Shown: positions 53,901 to 62,269, counted from the stretch's first letter. The stretch is 64,000 nt of DNA from Microcella humidisoli (GCF_024362325.1 NZ_CP101497.1:248001-312000), one strand, 5' to 3'. Notes: generated by a model from the sequence alone, not told the origin. Translations and numbers: made by a program.

Positions 53901-54905
53901 TCAGAGAGTGACGACGACCTTGCCGCGGGCGTGGCCGGCCTCGGCGTGCGCGACCGCGTCGGCGATGCGCTCGACTGGGTAGACCTCGTCGACGACCACC
54001 CGCAACGCTCCCGTGCCGAGCCAGTCGGCGAGCTGCTGCAGGTCGGCCGTGTCGCGCTTGGCGAGGAATGACGTGAACGTGCGCCGCGAGAACCACGAGC
54101 GCACCGCGAGGACCGCTGGGCCGACGAGCGGACCGACCCACTGGCCGCGCGGGGCGCCGCACGACACGAGAGCGCCGGTCGGGGTCAGGATGCGCGCTAG
54201 ATCGCGCCCGCGACGATTGCCAGCGAGCTCGAAGACGAGGTCGAACCGCGGCAGCCCCTGCGTCACCTCCGTCGTCGTGTAATCGATGACGTCGTCGGCC
54301 CCGAGGCGCGCGACAAGCTCGAGGTTGCGCGTGCTCGTGACCGCGGTCACGTGCGCGCCGAGCAGCTTGGCGATCTGCACCGCGAACGTGCCCACTCCGC
54401 CGGAGGCGCCGATGATCAGCACGCGCGGCCGCATCGGCTCGACCTCGCCCGGGGCCCAGGTGAGCGGCGCGACGAGCCCGCCCCGCCGCAGGCCCTGCAG
54501 CGCCGTGATCGCCGCGACGCCGACTCCGCCCGCATCCGTCAACGGCAGGCCGTCGGGCACGTGCACGAGGCCCGCCTCGCCCACCACCATGAGCTCACTC
54601 CAGGCGCCGAGTCCGAAGCCGAGCACCCGGTCGCCGACGGTGAACCGCGGGACGCCCGGGCCCACCGACTCGACGACACCCGCGACGTCAGACCCCATCG
54701 CCTGGCCGCGCGGTTTGGGGGCGCGCAGGCCTCGGGCGATCCGAACCAGGTAGGGCATGCCGCGCAGCTCGTGCCAGTCGAGCGGGTTGACCGAGCTCGC
54801 GGCCACGCGCACGAGCACCTGGCCCTCGGCTGCGACGGGGGGCGGAGCATCCACCGCCCGCAGCACCTCAGGGCCGCCGTAGGTGGTGGCGACGATCGAC
54901 TTCAT
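53901..54905 (-). CDS. NAD(P)H:quinone oxidoreductase-like MDR dehydrogenase
   Basis: This 334-residue medium-chain dehydrogenase/reductase has the GroES-like half and the Rossmann half (IIGASGGVGTFAVQIAKLLGA near residues 161-181) but no zinc-binding cysteines, so it is of the zeta-crystallin/quinone oxidoreductase type. The substrate is unknown. It is divergent from a TetR regulator that probably controls it. Confidence 0.87.
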   Translation of the reverse strand: MKSIVATTYGGPEVLRAVDAPPPVAAEGQVLVRVAASSVNPLDWHELRGMPYLVRIARGLRAPKPRGQAMGSDVAGVVESVGPGVPRFTVGDRVLGFGLGAWSELMVVGEAGLVHVPDGLPLTDAGGVGVAAITALQGLRRGGLVAPLTWAPGEVEPMRPRVLIIGASGGVGTFAVQIAKLLGAHVTAVTSTRNLELVARLGADDVIDYTTTEVTQGLPRFDLVFELAGNRRGRDLARILTPTGALVSCGAPRGQWVGPLVGPAVLAVRSWFSRRTFTSFLAKRDTADLQQLADWLGTGALRVVVDEVYPVERIADAVAHAEAGHARGKVVVTL

Positions 54906-54934
54906 GGCGGGCTCCTCGGGGGCGTGACGGCGTG

Positions 54935-54960
54935 CTTACAGTGTATGCTTACGCCGTAAG
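54935..54960. promoter_or_regulatory. Operator candidate for the TetR regulator
   Basis: CTTAC occurs at 54935 and again at 54948, 13 bp apart, and the second copy forms a perfect inverted repeat CTTAC-GCC-GTAAG (54948-54960). The region lies in the 90-bp gap between the divergent MDR and TetR genes and is AT-richer than its surroundings, as expected of overlapping promoters and operator. Confidence 0.5.
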
Positions 54961-54995
54961 TTATCGATGACCGCCCGGCCTGTCAAGGAGACCGC

Positions 54996-55682
54996 ATGAC
55001 CCCGCCCCGGGATGCCCTGAGCCACGACCGCGTGCTGCAGGCCGCGCTCGCCCTCGCCGACGCGCACGGTCTCGACGCGCTCAGCATGCGTCGCCTCGGC
55101 GCCGAGTTGGGGGTGGAGGCGATGTCGCTGTACCGCCACGTCGCGAGCAAGGAGGCCCTGCTCGATGCGATGGTCGATGCGATCGTGCGCGGCTGGATCG
55201 ATGAGCACGATGCGAGCATCACCGACTGGCGAGCTCGGCTGGCGGCCGTCATGCACCGCGCACACGACTCGCTCATGGCACGGCCCTGGGCCGTCGAGCT
55301 CGTGGCGAACCGCCCGAGCGTGGGCGACGGCCGGCTGCGCTACGCCGAAACGATCACCACCGCCCTGCTCGACGCCGGGTTCACTGCCCAGCTTGCCCAC
55401 CACGGGCTGCACATCGTCGACGGCACCATCATGGGGTTCACGGCCCAGCAGGCCCGGCGGCCGTCCGCCGTGGCCCTCGGCGACCGGGTGAGGGAGCTCT
55501 ACGATGGGGCGCTCGCGAGTGAGTACCCGGGCATCACGCGCACGATCCGCGAGCACCACGACCACGACGAGGAGTACGCGCTCATGGTCGATCTCGTGAT
55601 CGAGGGCCTCGCGCGGCTGCGGGATGGCCGAATGCCGGCGCGAACCGGCGTGGGCGCGGACTACGCGATCGCGCGCGCCTGA
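54996..55682 (+). CDS. TetR-family transcriptional regulator
   Basis: This 228-residue regulator has an N-terminal helix-turn-helix (MRRLGAELGVEAMSLYRHVASKEALLDAM, in parts) followed by a TetR_C-like ligand domain. It probably represses itself and the divergent MDR gene. AAGGAGA precedes the ATG. Confidence 0.88.
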   Translation: MTPPRDALSHDRVLQAALALADAHGLDALSMRRLGAELGVEAMSLYRHVASKEALLDAMVDAIVRGWIDEHDASITDWRARLAAVMHRAHDSLMARPWAVELVANRPSVGDGRLRYAETITTALLDAGFTAQLAHHGLHIVDGTIMGFTAQQARRPSAVALGDRVRELYDGALASEYPGITRTIREHHDHDEEYALMVDLVIEGLARLRDGRMPARTGVGADYAIARA

Positions 55683-55695
55683 CGAGAACGGGCGA

Positions 55696-56124
55696 TCAGC
55701 GGGGGATCCGCTCGAGCGCGAAGTACGCGTTCGCCCGTGGCGTCCACAGCCACGAGAGCACGATGACCGAGATCGTGACGCTGATGATGCCCGCGACGAG
55801 CGCCACCCCACCCGAGGTGAGCGCCACGATCTGCCCCACGAGCGAGACGACGCGCACGACCGTCACGATCCAGCGCCCGAGGCCGCTGCCGCGCAGCAGC
55901 GCACCCGCCACGGCGACCACGACGATGCCCGCGACGATGATCGAGATCGCCGTCAGGAAGCCGCCCGGAACAGGGTTGGCGACGAGCGCAGCACCGGTCA
56001 CCAGAACGAGCAGCATCGAGCCCCCGACGATATCGACGATGCCGCCGACGTAGGCGAACACACCGATCACGGTCACCCCCGTCGGTCGGCGCTGATCGAC
56101 GGTGGGAGACGAGGCCTGGGTCAT
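55696..56124 (-). CDS. Four-helix membrane protein of unknown function
   Basis: This 142-residue protein has about four membrane helices (GVTVIGVFAYVGGIVDIVGG, then three more) and short loops, as in small DUF-type actinobacterial membrane proteins. The stop of the TetR gene lies 13 nt away, convergent. TACGCT at 56131-56136 precedes the ATG by 6 nt, so the mRNA is probably leaderless. Confidence 0.78.
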   Translation of the reverse strand: MTQASSPTVDQRRPTGVTVIGVFAYVGGIVDIVGGSMLLVLVTGAALVANPVPGGFLTAISIIVAGIVVVAVAGALLRGSGLGRWIVTVVRVVSLVGQIVALTSGGVALVAGIISVTISVIVLSWLWTPRANAYFALERIPR

Positions 56125-56175
56125 GGCGCCAGCGTAACGAATCGGTGAACAGTGCGACACGCCCGGGATTCGCGC

Positions 56176-56205
56176 TTGCGTCGGGCGACGCGCTGCGGGT
56201 AAGTT
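56176..56205 (+). promoter_or_regulatory. Promoter of the 22-codon ORF / 89-residue protein transcript
   Basis: TTGCGT (56176-56181) and TAAGTT (56200-56205) are separated by 18 nt. This is the most sigma-70-like promoter seen in the window, and it lies upstream of a perfect Shine-Dalgarno. Confidence 0.5.
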
Positions 56206-56238
56206 CGTCGAGCGCCAGAAGACGAAAGGAGGCCGAGC

Positions 56239-56307
56239 GTGTTGATTCGATCCACTCAGGGAATGATTCCCACCACCGCCGGCTTCGTCGGCGTTCTCAC
56301 CGCCTGA
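56239..56307 (+). CDS. 22-residue small ORF with strong ribosome site (leader peptide candidate)
   Basis: A GTG start lies 6 nt after AAAGGAGG (56225-56232) and opens a 22-codon frame ending TGA; the peptide ends in TTAGFVGVLTA. It sits on the same predicted transcript as the 89-residue protein gene 243 nt downstream. The intervening RNA contains a 7-bp-stem hairpin (56365-56384). It may be a regulatory leader peptide or an independent small protein. Confidence 0.45.
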   Translation: MLIRSTQGMIPTTAGFVGVLTA

Positions 56308-56364
56308 TCGGGCAGCCGCGTTTCTGCCGCCCGCTCTCTGCCGGTGGCGACGCTCTCGAAGCCC

Positions 56365-56384
56365 GATTCGAACTCTCTCGAATC
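56365..56384 (+). other. RNA hairpin candidate in the leader of the 89-residue protein gene
   Basis: GATTCGA and TCGAATC pair perfectly around a 6-nt loop in the 243-nt stretch between the small ORF and the next gene. The rest of that stretch shows no gene. Confidence 0.35.
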
Positions 56385-56550
56385 CGCCACGGCTCTGCCG
56401 GGTGCGCCTGATCTCGGCCGCATCCTGCAGGGCTCACGAGCGGCTCGTGCGCTGTGCGCGGGTCGCCTTCCCCCGCCCCGCCATGAGCGGAGCATCCGGA
56501 TTACCGGGCGCCACAATCCTGCGCCCGATCGCAGTGAGGACACCCTTCTG

Positions 56551-56820
56551 ATGAACACCACCATGTCGACGACCCGACCGGGTCGCCAGCAGCAGCACCC
56601 CCCGAGTCCGACGCTTCAGCACCGCGCTCCGACGCGACGCGTCCGTCTCATCGATCGCCTCGCGCTGCGCCTCGGCGTCGCGCTCGTGGCGTGGAGCCGT
56701 CGCCCGCGGCTGCTCGACGACCGCGACGAACGGGCCCGCCGCGTGCGGATGGCCCAGGCGAACGAACGCCGCGAGCGGTCGATGCAGCGCGATGCGCTGC
56801 TGACCCTGCCGCCGCGCTGA
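56551..56820 (+). CDS. Small basic hypothetical protein
   Basis: This 89-residue protein is very rich in arginine, with an amphipathic central segment (LIDRLALRLGVALVAWSRRP) and charged tails. Similar short basic proteins with an ALRLGVALVAW-like core occur in related genomes, as far as I recall, without assigned function. GTGAGGAC upstream is a possible ribosome site. Membrane-surface association is plausible. Confidence 0.6.
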   Translation: MNTTMSTTRPGRQQQHPPSPTLQHRAPTRRVRLIDRLALRLGVALVAWSRRPRLLDDRDERARRVRMAQANERRERSMQRDALLTLPPR

Positions 56821-56848
56821 TGCCCGCGCTGAGCCGGGCGTCTGGGGC

Positions 56849-57520
56849 CTACCGGCCCCAGGCGCTCGGTGGCGCGGTCACCACCGGCACGGGAGCGTAC
56901 GACCAGTGCTGGCCGTTCTTGTACATGCCCGTCGCCCAGCCCGAGAACCAGATCGCGCGCTCGACCTGCTCCGTCGGCGCCGACGCGCGCAGCGTCGCCA
57001 CGATCTCGCTGTAGCGGGGCAGGGTGTTGAGCGCTTCGGCGGCGTTCGCCGCAGCATCCACGAGGTCGACGTAACGGCCCGTGCCCCCGCCACCGCCCGA
57101 GCCCCAGCCGTTGTTGAGCGGGTTGTTGCGGTTCCACCAGCTGTCGACGAAGTTCTCTTGCCGCATCCACCGCGTCACGACCGTGACGTTGCCCTCGGTG
57201 AGCGGAAAGCCCCCCATGAGCAGCACGAGCTTGGCCCAGTCGTGGTTGGTTCCGCCGGCGATGAAGGTCTCGTAGCCGGGCGTCGCACTGAAGTCGTGCC
57301 GTTCGACGACCGGGATGATCTCGGGCGACGAGACGGCGACGAGCTCTTGCGCGTTCTCGTCGACATAGGCGGCGAAGAGCTCTGCCTGCGTCGGCGTCGA
57401 GAATCCGAGCGACGCCATGATGACGAGGCCCGCGATGATTGACGTGAAGACGGTGCGCGGGGTCGACCAGCCATGCCGGCGATAGGCCGGCCGAGTGCTG
57501 CGGTGGAGGTGCTTCGGCAT
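56849..57520 (-). CDS. Secreted protein, possibly lysozyme-like
   Basis: This 223-residue protein has a signal peptide (about residues 22-47, ending PTQAEL). The mature part carries TRWMRQENFVDSWWNRNNPLN (here split as TRWMRQENF and WWNRNNPLN), a Gly-rich loop and a helical end. The Glu followed by an NNPLN-type motif resembles the lysozyme/glucosaminidase superfamily, but the match is weak. AGGGGAA precedes the ATG. Cell-wall hydrolysis is only a hypothesis. Confidence 0.65.
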   Translation of the reverse strand: MPKHLHRSTRPAYRRHGWSTPRTVFTSIIAGLVIMASLGFSTPTQAELFAAYVDENAQELVAVSSPEIIPVVERHDFSATPGYETFIAGGTNHDWAKLVLLMGGFPLTEGNVTVVTRWMRQENFVDSWWNRNNPLNNGWGSGGGGGTGRYVDLVDAAANAAEALNTLPRYSEIVATLRASAPTEQVERAIWFSGWATGMYKNGQHWSYAPVPVVTAPPSAWGR

Positions 57521-57599
57521 GCGTCTGGGTTCCCCTGAGTCCGACTTCGAGCACCGCACGGCGCGTCGAGGCCGTCGTCCAGGCTACCAGGCGCCCGAA

Positions 57600-58259
57600 T
57601 CACCGCCCGGGGATCGACCCCACGGGTGGCGGCGGCGGGGCGTCGGGAGCGGCGTTCGCCGCCGCGTGCCGGCGCAGCAGCCCCATGAGGCTCAGGGCGT
57701 TGATGACGCGCTGAGCGGCCTCGACCTCGACCCTGGCGCGCTGCGCGATCTTCTCCACGACGGCGAACCCCGCCGCGCTCGCCCTGACGATGCGCTGCTG
57801 CTCCTGGGTCATCGGCAGCAGCCCGAAGTCGGGCCAGCGGTAGAGACGGTAGCGGTCGCCCGCCCGCAGCCACGAGGCGCGCGCTCCCCCGAAGGCTCGC
57901 GTGCCGATGAGCCACAGCACGGGCTCGAGCGAAGCCCCGGCGAAGGCGGGCGGGTGGTCGACGAAGTCGTCTCCCGCGAACGCGGGCTCCGCATCCCGAA
58001 TCGCGCGCGTTCCGATCGCGACCGTGGCGGGGTCATCCGGGAACTGCTCGAGGGGAGTCGGCCACTGGAACACGTACCCGCGCATGTCGATGAGCATCGG
58101 CTCGTGCCCGGCCGGCTGCAGGCTGACGATCATCGGCGTGGGCATGCGGCGCACGGCGTGGATCGCCATCGCGGCACCCGTCCAGCCCGGCGGCGCGGGT
58201 GGTGGCGGCGACGCGGGTTGCGGCGGCGCGATCGTCGTTTCGTGCTGCATGTCGGCCAT
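57600..58259 (-). CDS. Hypothetical protein with Pro-rich ends
   Basis: I do not recognise this 219-residue protein. Both termini are Pro/Ala-rich. The middle has YRLYRWPDFGLLPM and a helical segment (EVEAAQRVINALSLMGLLRR) that resembles a winged-helix unit as found after DUF4388-like domains. No signal peptide is visible. It is separated from its neighbours by gaps of 79 and 127 nt. Confidence 0.6.
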   Translation of the reverse strand: MADMQHETTIAPPQPASPPPPAPPGWTGAAMAIHAVRRMPTPMIVSLQPAGHEPMLIDMRGYVFQWPTPLEQFPDDPATVAIGTRAIRDAEPAFAGDDFVDHPPAFAGASLEPVLWLIGTRAFGGARASWLRAGDRYRLYRWPDFGLLPMTQEQQRIVRASAAGFAVVEKIAQRARVEVEAAQRVINALSLMGLLRRHAAANAAPDAPPPPPVGSIPGR

Positions 58260-58368
58260 GAGCCGTCACCCCCGGTTCGTCGAGGGTTCTGACGCTAGGC
58301 CCGACGCATTCCGGCCGGGTTATGCCCGTGTTCCGCTCGTGTTACGCGAGATGGTTCATGCCGTGCGT

Positions 58369-58386
58369 CTGCTCGTTGGCGAGCAG
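58369..58386. terminator. Hairpin at the end of the LigAB/CofC catabolic operon
   Basis: CTGCTCG and CGAGCAG pair perfectly around TTGG directly after the stop codon of the CofC-like gene on the minus strand. Confidence 0.55.
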
Positions 58387-59031
58387 CTAGGTCAGCGCAG
58401 ACTCGCCACGCAACTCGGTGGTCAACAGGCGGGTCACTTCAGATCCCATACCCCGCCTGAAGGCAACAGCAAGGTCGCTGGAGGTGTCGACGTCGTGGCG
58501 AATGCGGGCCTCCTCATCGAGCACGATCTCGCAGTAGCCCGCGGCCAGGTGCGCCGAGCGGGAGGCCTGACCGAACCTCGGTCGGTGCGGGTATCCCTTT
58601 CGTGCGGTGAGCATGACCGTGCCCTCGTCGTCACGGTCGGCGACGAATGCGCGGGAGTGCTTGGCCGCCATCGTCAACGACTGGTCGATGTCTGCTGGGG
58701 TGACCATCGCCACGTCCCCCATGAGGACCGCAACGTTGGCAAGAGGGTTGGCCGTTCGCACCCGATCGACCGCCCGCGAGACCACCTCGTTGAGAGTGCC
58801 TGGCCCGTCGTCGAGAAGTCCGCGTGCTCCCCGATCGGCAGCGGCCGCTGCGAGGTAGGGAGACGCCGTCGTCACCACGACGTGCTGAACCAACGTCGCC
58901 GTCGCGGCCGCTTCAGCCACATCGAGTCCGAAGGCGGCGCCGAGCATCGAGGAGTCAAAGCCGGCCAGGCAGAGCCGTGTCTTCGAACGGGCAGTACCGC
59001 GCACCGGCACGATGACGGTCCAGCGCGACAT
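58387..59031 (-). CDS. CofC/FbiD-like nucleotidyltransferase, second copy
   Basis: This 214-residue protein is a paralogue of the FbiD at 42517-43137. It keeps the N-terminal VPVRGTARSKTRL and the GDV..TPADI region, but the usual GDLP becomes GDVA, so the conserved Pro is missing. It is the last gene of the catabolic operon, 2 nt after the LigA-like stop (an in-frame TTG at 59037 would overlap that stop). It may guanylylate a pathway acid rather than, or as well as, serve F420 synthesis. This is inference from context. Confidence 0.8.
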   Translation of the reverse strand: MSRWTVIVPVRGTARSKTRLCLAGFDSSMLGAAFGLDVAEAAATATLVQHVVVTTASPYLAAAAADRGARGLLDDGPGTLNEVVSRAVDRVRTANPLANVAVLMGDVAMVTPADIDQSLTMAAKHSRAFVADRDDEGTVMLTARKGYPHRPRFGQASRSAHLAAGYCEIVLDEEARIRHDVDTSSDLAVAFRRGMGSEVTRLLTTELRGESALT

Positions 59032-59033
59032 GC

Positions 59034-59369
59034 TCAACAGACGTAGTCAGGGTAGCCATGAGGGCGAACCGCTTCGCGGTAGCGCTCGTTGAGGTCCGGC
59101 CAGGGCACTTCATGCACCCACACCGCTTCGATGAAGTGCCACAAGAGATAGGGATGCGCGCCGAGTCGATAGAGCTCGGCCTCATCGCGGGCAATGAACG
59201 CGGCGCGCTCCTCCGGGGTCAACGCGCGGTCGTCCGTGACCGAGTCGGGCCCCGCCCCGCCCGCGAGCCAAGCGTCGACGAAGGCTTCCGTGTCGCCGAC
59301 ATAGGCGACGACGGCGGAGTCGCTCATCTCGATAGCTCGCATGAGCTTGTTGATCATGTACTTGCTCAT
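59034..59369 (-). CDS. LigA-like extradiol dioxygenase small subunit
   Basis: This 111-residue protein resembles the alpha subunit of protocatechuate 4,5-dioxygenase (LTPEERAAFIARDEAELYRLGAHPYLLWHF, in parts, and a C-terminal YPDYVC). It caps the active site of the LigB-like partner. Its ATG overlaps the LigB-like stop (ATGA). GGAGGA precedes the start. Confidence 0.85.
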   Translation of the reverse strand: MSKYMINKLMRAIEMSDSAVVAYVGDTEAFVDAWLAGGAGPDSVTDDRALTPEERAAFIARDEAELYRLGAHPYLLWHFIEAVWVHEVPWPDLNERYREAVRPHGYPDYVC

Positions 59370-60211
59370 GCGTTCCTCCACAGGAAGAAAGGGCTCGACG
59401 CGTAGCGCGACTCAGTGGCCTCAGCGAGGTCAGCAGGGCGGCCATCCATCGCGGCGAGCGCCGCGATGATGTTGACGTGCTGGTAGGTGACGTTGCCCGC
59501 CGCCATGATGCGTTCGTAGGTGCACCCGGCGATGGCGGCTTCGAGGTCTCCGTCACGGAACCACCGCACGGCATCGCGATCGAAGTCAGGATCGGGCGAG
59601 CCCGCGCCCATGAACTGCCGCGGGCCGCCGATTTCGGTGGCCATGTGACCGGACGTCAACAGAGCAACGCGCGCGTCGGACTCCCAGGTGCGCACACTCT
59701 CGGCGATGTGGCGGCCGAGCACCGCGAACCGCTCGGGCCGTGGCAGGGGCGGGAGCGTCGCATTGACGTGAATCGGCACGACGGGGATGTCGAAGTCGGG
59801 AGTCGTGTAGGCGAGCGGGATGATGAAGCCGTGGTCGAGCCTCCACTCGTGGCTCACCGCGAAGTCGATCGCATCGGTGAGCACGGTGCGACCTGCGATG
59901 TGGTCGGCGAGCTCACGGTGGCCCTGCACTTCGCAGTACTCCATGCCGAAGGTCCGCACCTCGTTCTCGAAGGTGCCGTGGTAGCTGTCGGCCTTGCCGA
60001 TGATGAACGCCGGGCAGTTGTCGGAGTAGAACTGGCGCACGTGGTCGGTTCCCACCTCGACGATGACGTCGACGCCGAGCTCACGCATCGTGCGCCCGAT
60101 AAGAGCGAAGTTGTCGGCGACGCCCCGCAGATCGTCGGGCATCGGCTCGTGCATGGTGCGCCAGAGCAACGGATTGTGCGGCGTCGCCGCGGCCATCACG
60201 AGCTGTGCCAT
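59366..60211 (-). CDS. LigB-type class III extradiol dioxygenase catalytic subunit
   Basis: This 281-residue protein matches the LigB family: metal-ligand candidates His12 (PHNPLLW), His57 (VGTDHVRQF) and Glu near 232 (CTYERIMAAG), plus TSGHMATEIGG. It would use non-haem Fe(II) to cleave a catechol, gallate or dihydroxypyridine-type ring. The exact substrate is not deducible. It pairs with the LigA-like gene and follows the amidohydrolase by 31 nt. Confidence 0.87.
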   Translation of the reverse strand: MAQLVMAAATPHNPLLWRTMHEPMPDDLRGVADNFALIGRTMRELGVDVIVEVGTDHVRQFYSDNCPAFIIGKADSYHGTFENEVRTFGMEYCEVQGHRELADHIAGRTVLTDAIDFAVSHEWRLDHGFIIPLAYTTPDFDIPVVPIHVNATLPPLPRPERFAVLGRHIAESVRTWESDARVALLTSGHMATEIGGPRQFMGAGSPDPDFDRDAVRWFRDGDLEAAIAGCTYERIMAAGNVTYQHVNIIAALAAMDGRPADLAEATESRYASSPFFLWRNA

Positions 60212-60242
60212 CGCGTGTCCTTTCGTCGAGAGGTCGAGTGAA

Positions 60243-61106
60243 TTACAGCCCGAAGAGCGTGCGTGCGTTGTCGAGCAGGATCTTGCGTCGCGACTCCGGT
60301 TTGAAGGGCAGCGCCTCGAACTCGTCCATCCAGCGGTCGGCGGTCATGACGGGCCAATCGGAGCCGAAGAGCACGCGGTCGCTGATGAGGGAGTCCGCGT
60401 ATCGCACGACTTCCGGCGGAAGGTACTTCGGCGCCCAGCCCGAGAGGTCGAGGTACACGTTCGACTTGTGCCAGACCATCGCGAGGTTCTCGAGGTGCCA
60501 TGGCCACGCAGGGTGCGCACTGATGATCTTGAGGTCGGGGAAGTCGGCGGCGACGTCATCGATGTAGGGCACGGGCTTCGCGTTCTCGAGACGGTAGCCT
60601 CCACCACCCGGCGTTCCGGCGCCCGCGCCCGGGAAGCCGCTGTGGAACATCACGACGAGCCCGAGATCGCTGCAGGTCTGCCACAGCGGGGAGAAGCGGG
60701 GGTCGTTTGCGAGAAACTTCTGCCGCGAGGGGTTGAGTTCGCCGACGCCCTTGATGCCGTACTCGCCGTGCATGCGCTTGATCTCTTCGATCGCCGCAAC
60801 ACCCTTCCAGGGGTCGATGCCGGCGAAGGCGAGAAAGACATCGGGATGCTCGGCCTGCGCTCGGCCCAACAGGTCGTTCGGCGCACCCTTGATGCCGCTC
60901 GTAGTCTCGGAGTCAGAGTTGACGATGACGGCCATCATCTTGCGCTCGCGATAGGCATCTGCCTGCTCCGCGAAGCTCACGACGGGCCGCTCGCGGCCGA
61001 AGTGCTTCGACATCTGCGCGTGGCGCTGCCCCATGGCGGCGATGAACTCCGCCGTCTGCGGGTGGGTGTGCACGTCGATCGCGACGAGGTCGTCGGGAAT
61101 GCTCAC
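60243..61106 (-). CDS. Amidohydrolase of the ACMSD/LigW family
   Basis: This 287-residue TIM-barrel protein has HxH at residues 13 and 15 (DVHTHPQ), then VVMFHSGFPG, IISAHPAWPW and the late Asp in GSDWPVM, the usual metal-binding set of the amidohydrolase-2 family. Members decarboxylate or hydrolyse ring-cleavage products. Here it probably acts on the LigB-type product. The CaiB gene stop overlaps its start by 4 nt. Confidence 0.88.
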   Translation of the reverse strand: MSIPDDLVAIDVHTHPQTAEFIAAMGQRHAQMSKHFGRERPVVSFAEQADAYRERKMMAVIVNSDSETTSGIKGAPNDLLGRAQAEHPDVFLAFAGIDPWKGVAAIEEIKRMHGEYGIKGVGELNPSRQKFLANDPRFSPLWQTCSDLGLVVMFHSGFPGAGAGTPGGGGYRLENAKPVPYIDDVAADFPDLKIISAHPAWPWHLENLAMVWHKSNVYLDLSGWAPKYLPPEVVRYADSLISDRVLFGSDWPVMTADRWMDEFEALPFKPESRRKILLDNARTLFGL

Positions 61107-62269
61107 GAGAGGGCTCCTTGAGTAGCGAGATCGGTCAGCACGGCGTCGGTATCGGCACCGAGCAGTGGTGCGGCTCGATACACAGGGCGCTTCGACCGTG
61201 AGAAGTCGACGGAGTGACGAGGGATGTCAATCGTGCTGCCGTCCGGCAGTTCGAGGCTCTCAACGAGCCCCATCGACGCGATCTGCGGATCGTCGAAGAG
61301 GTCGGCCACCGTGTTGAGCGGCCCGTGAGGGATGTCAGCCGCCTCGAGCCTGGCGAACCACTCGGCGCGCGTGCGCGTGCTCATGACGGCCTTGAGCTCG
61401 GCGTCGAGCTCGTCGTAGTGGCGCACACGGCCCTCGCGAGACGAGAAACGATCGTCGGTCGCGAGGTCGGGTCGCTCGACGACCTCGAGCAGTCCCGTCC
61501 AGAACTTCTCCGGCACCGACAAGTGCACGATGAAGGCACGGCCATCGACATCGGTGAATCCGTATGCCTGCGCGCGTCGAGGTCGCGAGTCGGGGTGCGA
61601 GATGGCACCGGTCTGCAGATAAGTCGAGGCCGACTCGGTGAGGAAGTCGATGAGAGCGCCCACCATGGGCACAGAGATGCTCTCGCCCCGGCCGCTCGAA
61701 GCCCGAGCGACGAGTGAGGCGAGCACCGCCTGCGCTGCGGCTTGGCCCGCGAGGAGGTCGGAGAATGCCGGGCCGAGCGGGCGCACCGACTCGGCGGGCA
61801 CGATCTGGCTGTACATGCCGCCGACAGCCGAGATCACGGTGTCATAGCTGGGTCGGCTGGCGAGGGGACCGGTTGGCCCGAACCCCGTGATGGCGCAGGT
61901 GATGAGTCGCGGGTTGCGGGCGGCGAGCACGGCCGGGCCGAAGCCGAGTCGGTCGGCAACACCCGGCCGGAAGTTCTCGAGCAGGATGTCGGCGTCGTCC
62001 GCGAGCGCGAGAAGGGCATCCAGCCCCTCAGCACTCTTGAGATCGAGCACGATGGATCGCTTGTTGCGGTTGTAGGCGGCGAACTGCGGGCTGTAGCCCG
62101 ACTTGCCCTCCCACCGGCGCATCGGGTCGCCCTCGGGCGCCTCGACCTTGATGACATCGGCGCCCATGTCGCCCAGCAGCTTCGCCGCGTAGGGTCCGGC
62201 GATGTACTGGCCGAGCTCGATGACACGGATGCCGGCGAGCGGGCCAGCCGGCGTGGGATCAGGAGACAT
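61103..62269 (-). CDS. CaiB/BaiF family III CoA-transferase
   Basis: This 388-residue class III CoA-transferase shows RVIELGQYIAGPYAAKLLGDMGADVIKVE (seen in blocks), the catalytic-Asp region GPAFSDLLAGQAAAQAV and the C-terminal VADLFDDPQIA. It would activate or exchange a carboxylic acid in the pathway. ATG 62269 overlaps the upstream dehydrogenase stop by 11 nt, and AAAGG lies upstream. Confidence 0.9.
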   Translation of the reverse strand: MSPDPTPAGPLAGIRVIELGQYIAGPYAAKLLGDMGADVIKVEAPEGDPMRRWEGKSGYSPQFAAYNRNKRSIVLDLKSAEGLDALLALADDADILLENFRPGVADRLGFGPAVLAARNPRLITCAITGFGPTGPLASRPSYDTVISAVGGMYSQIVPAESVRPLGPAFSDLLAGQAAAQAVLASLVARASSGRGESISVPMVGALIDFLTESASTYLQTGAISHPDSRPRRAQAYGFTDVDGRAFIVHLSVPEKFWTGLLEVVERPDLATDDRFSSREGRVRHYDELDAELKAVMSTRTRAEWFARLEAADIPHGPLNTVADLFDDPQIASMGLVESLELPDGSTIDIPRHSVDFSRSKRPVYRAAPLLGADTDAVLTDLATQGALS

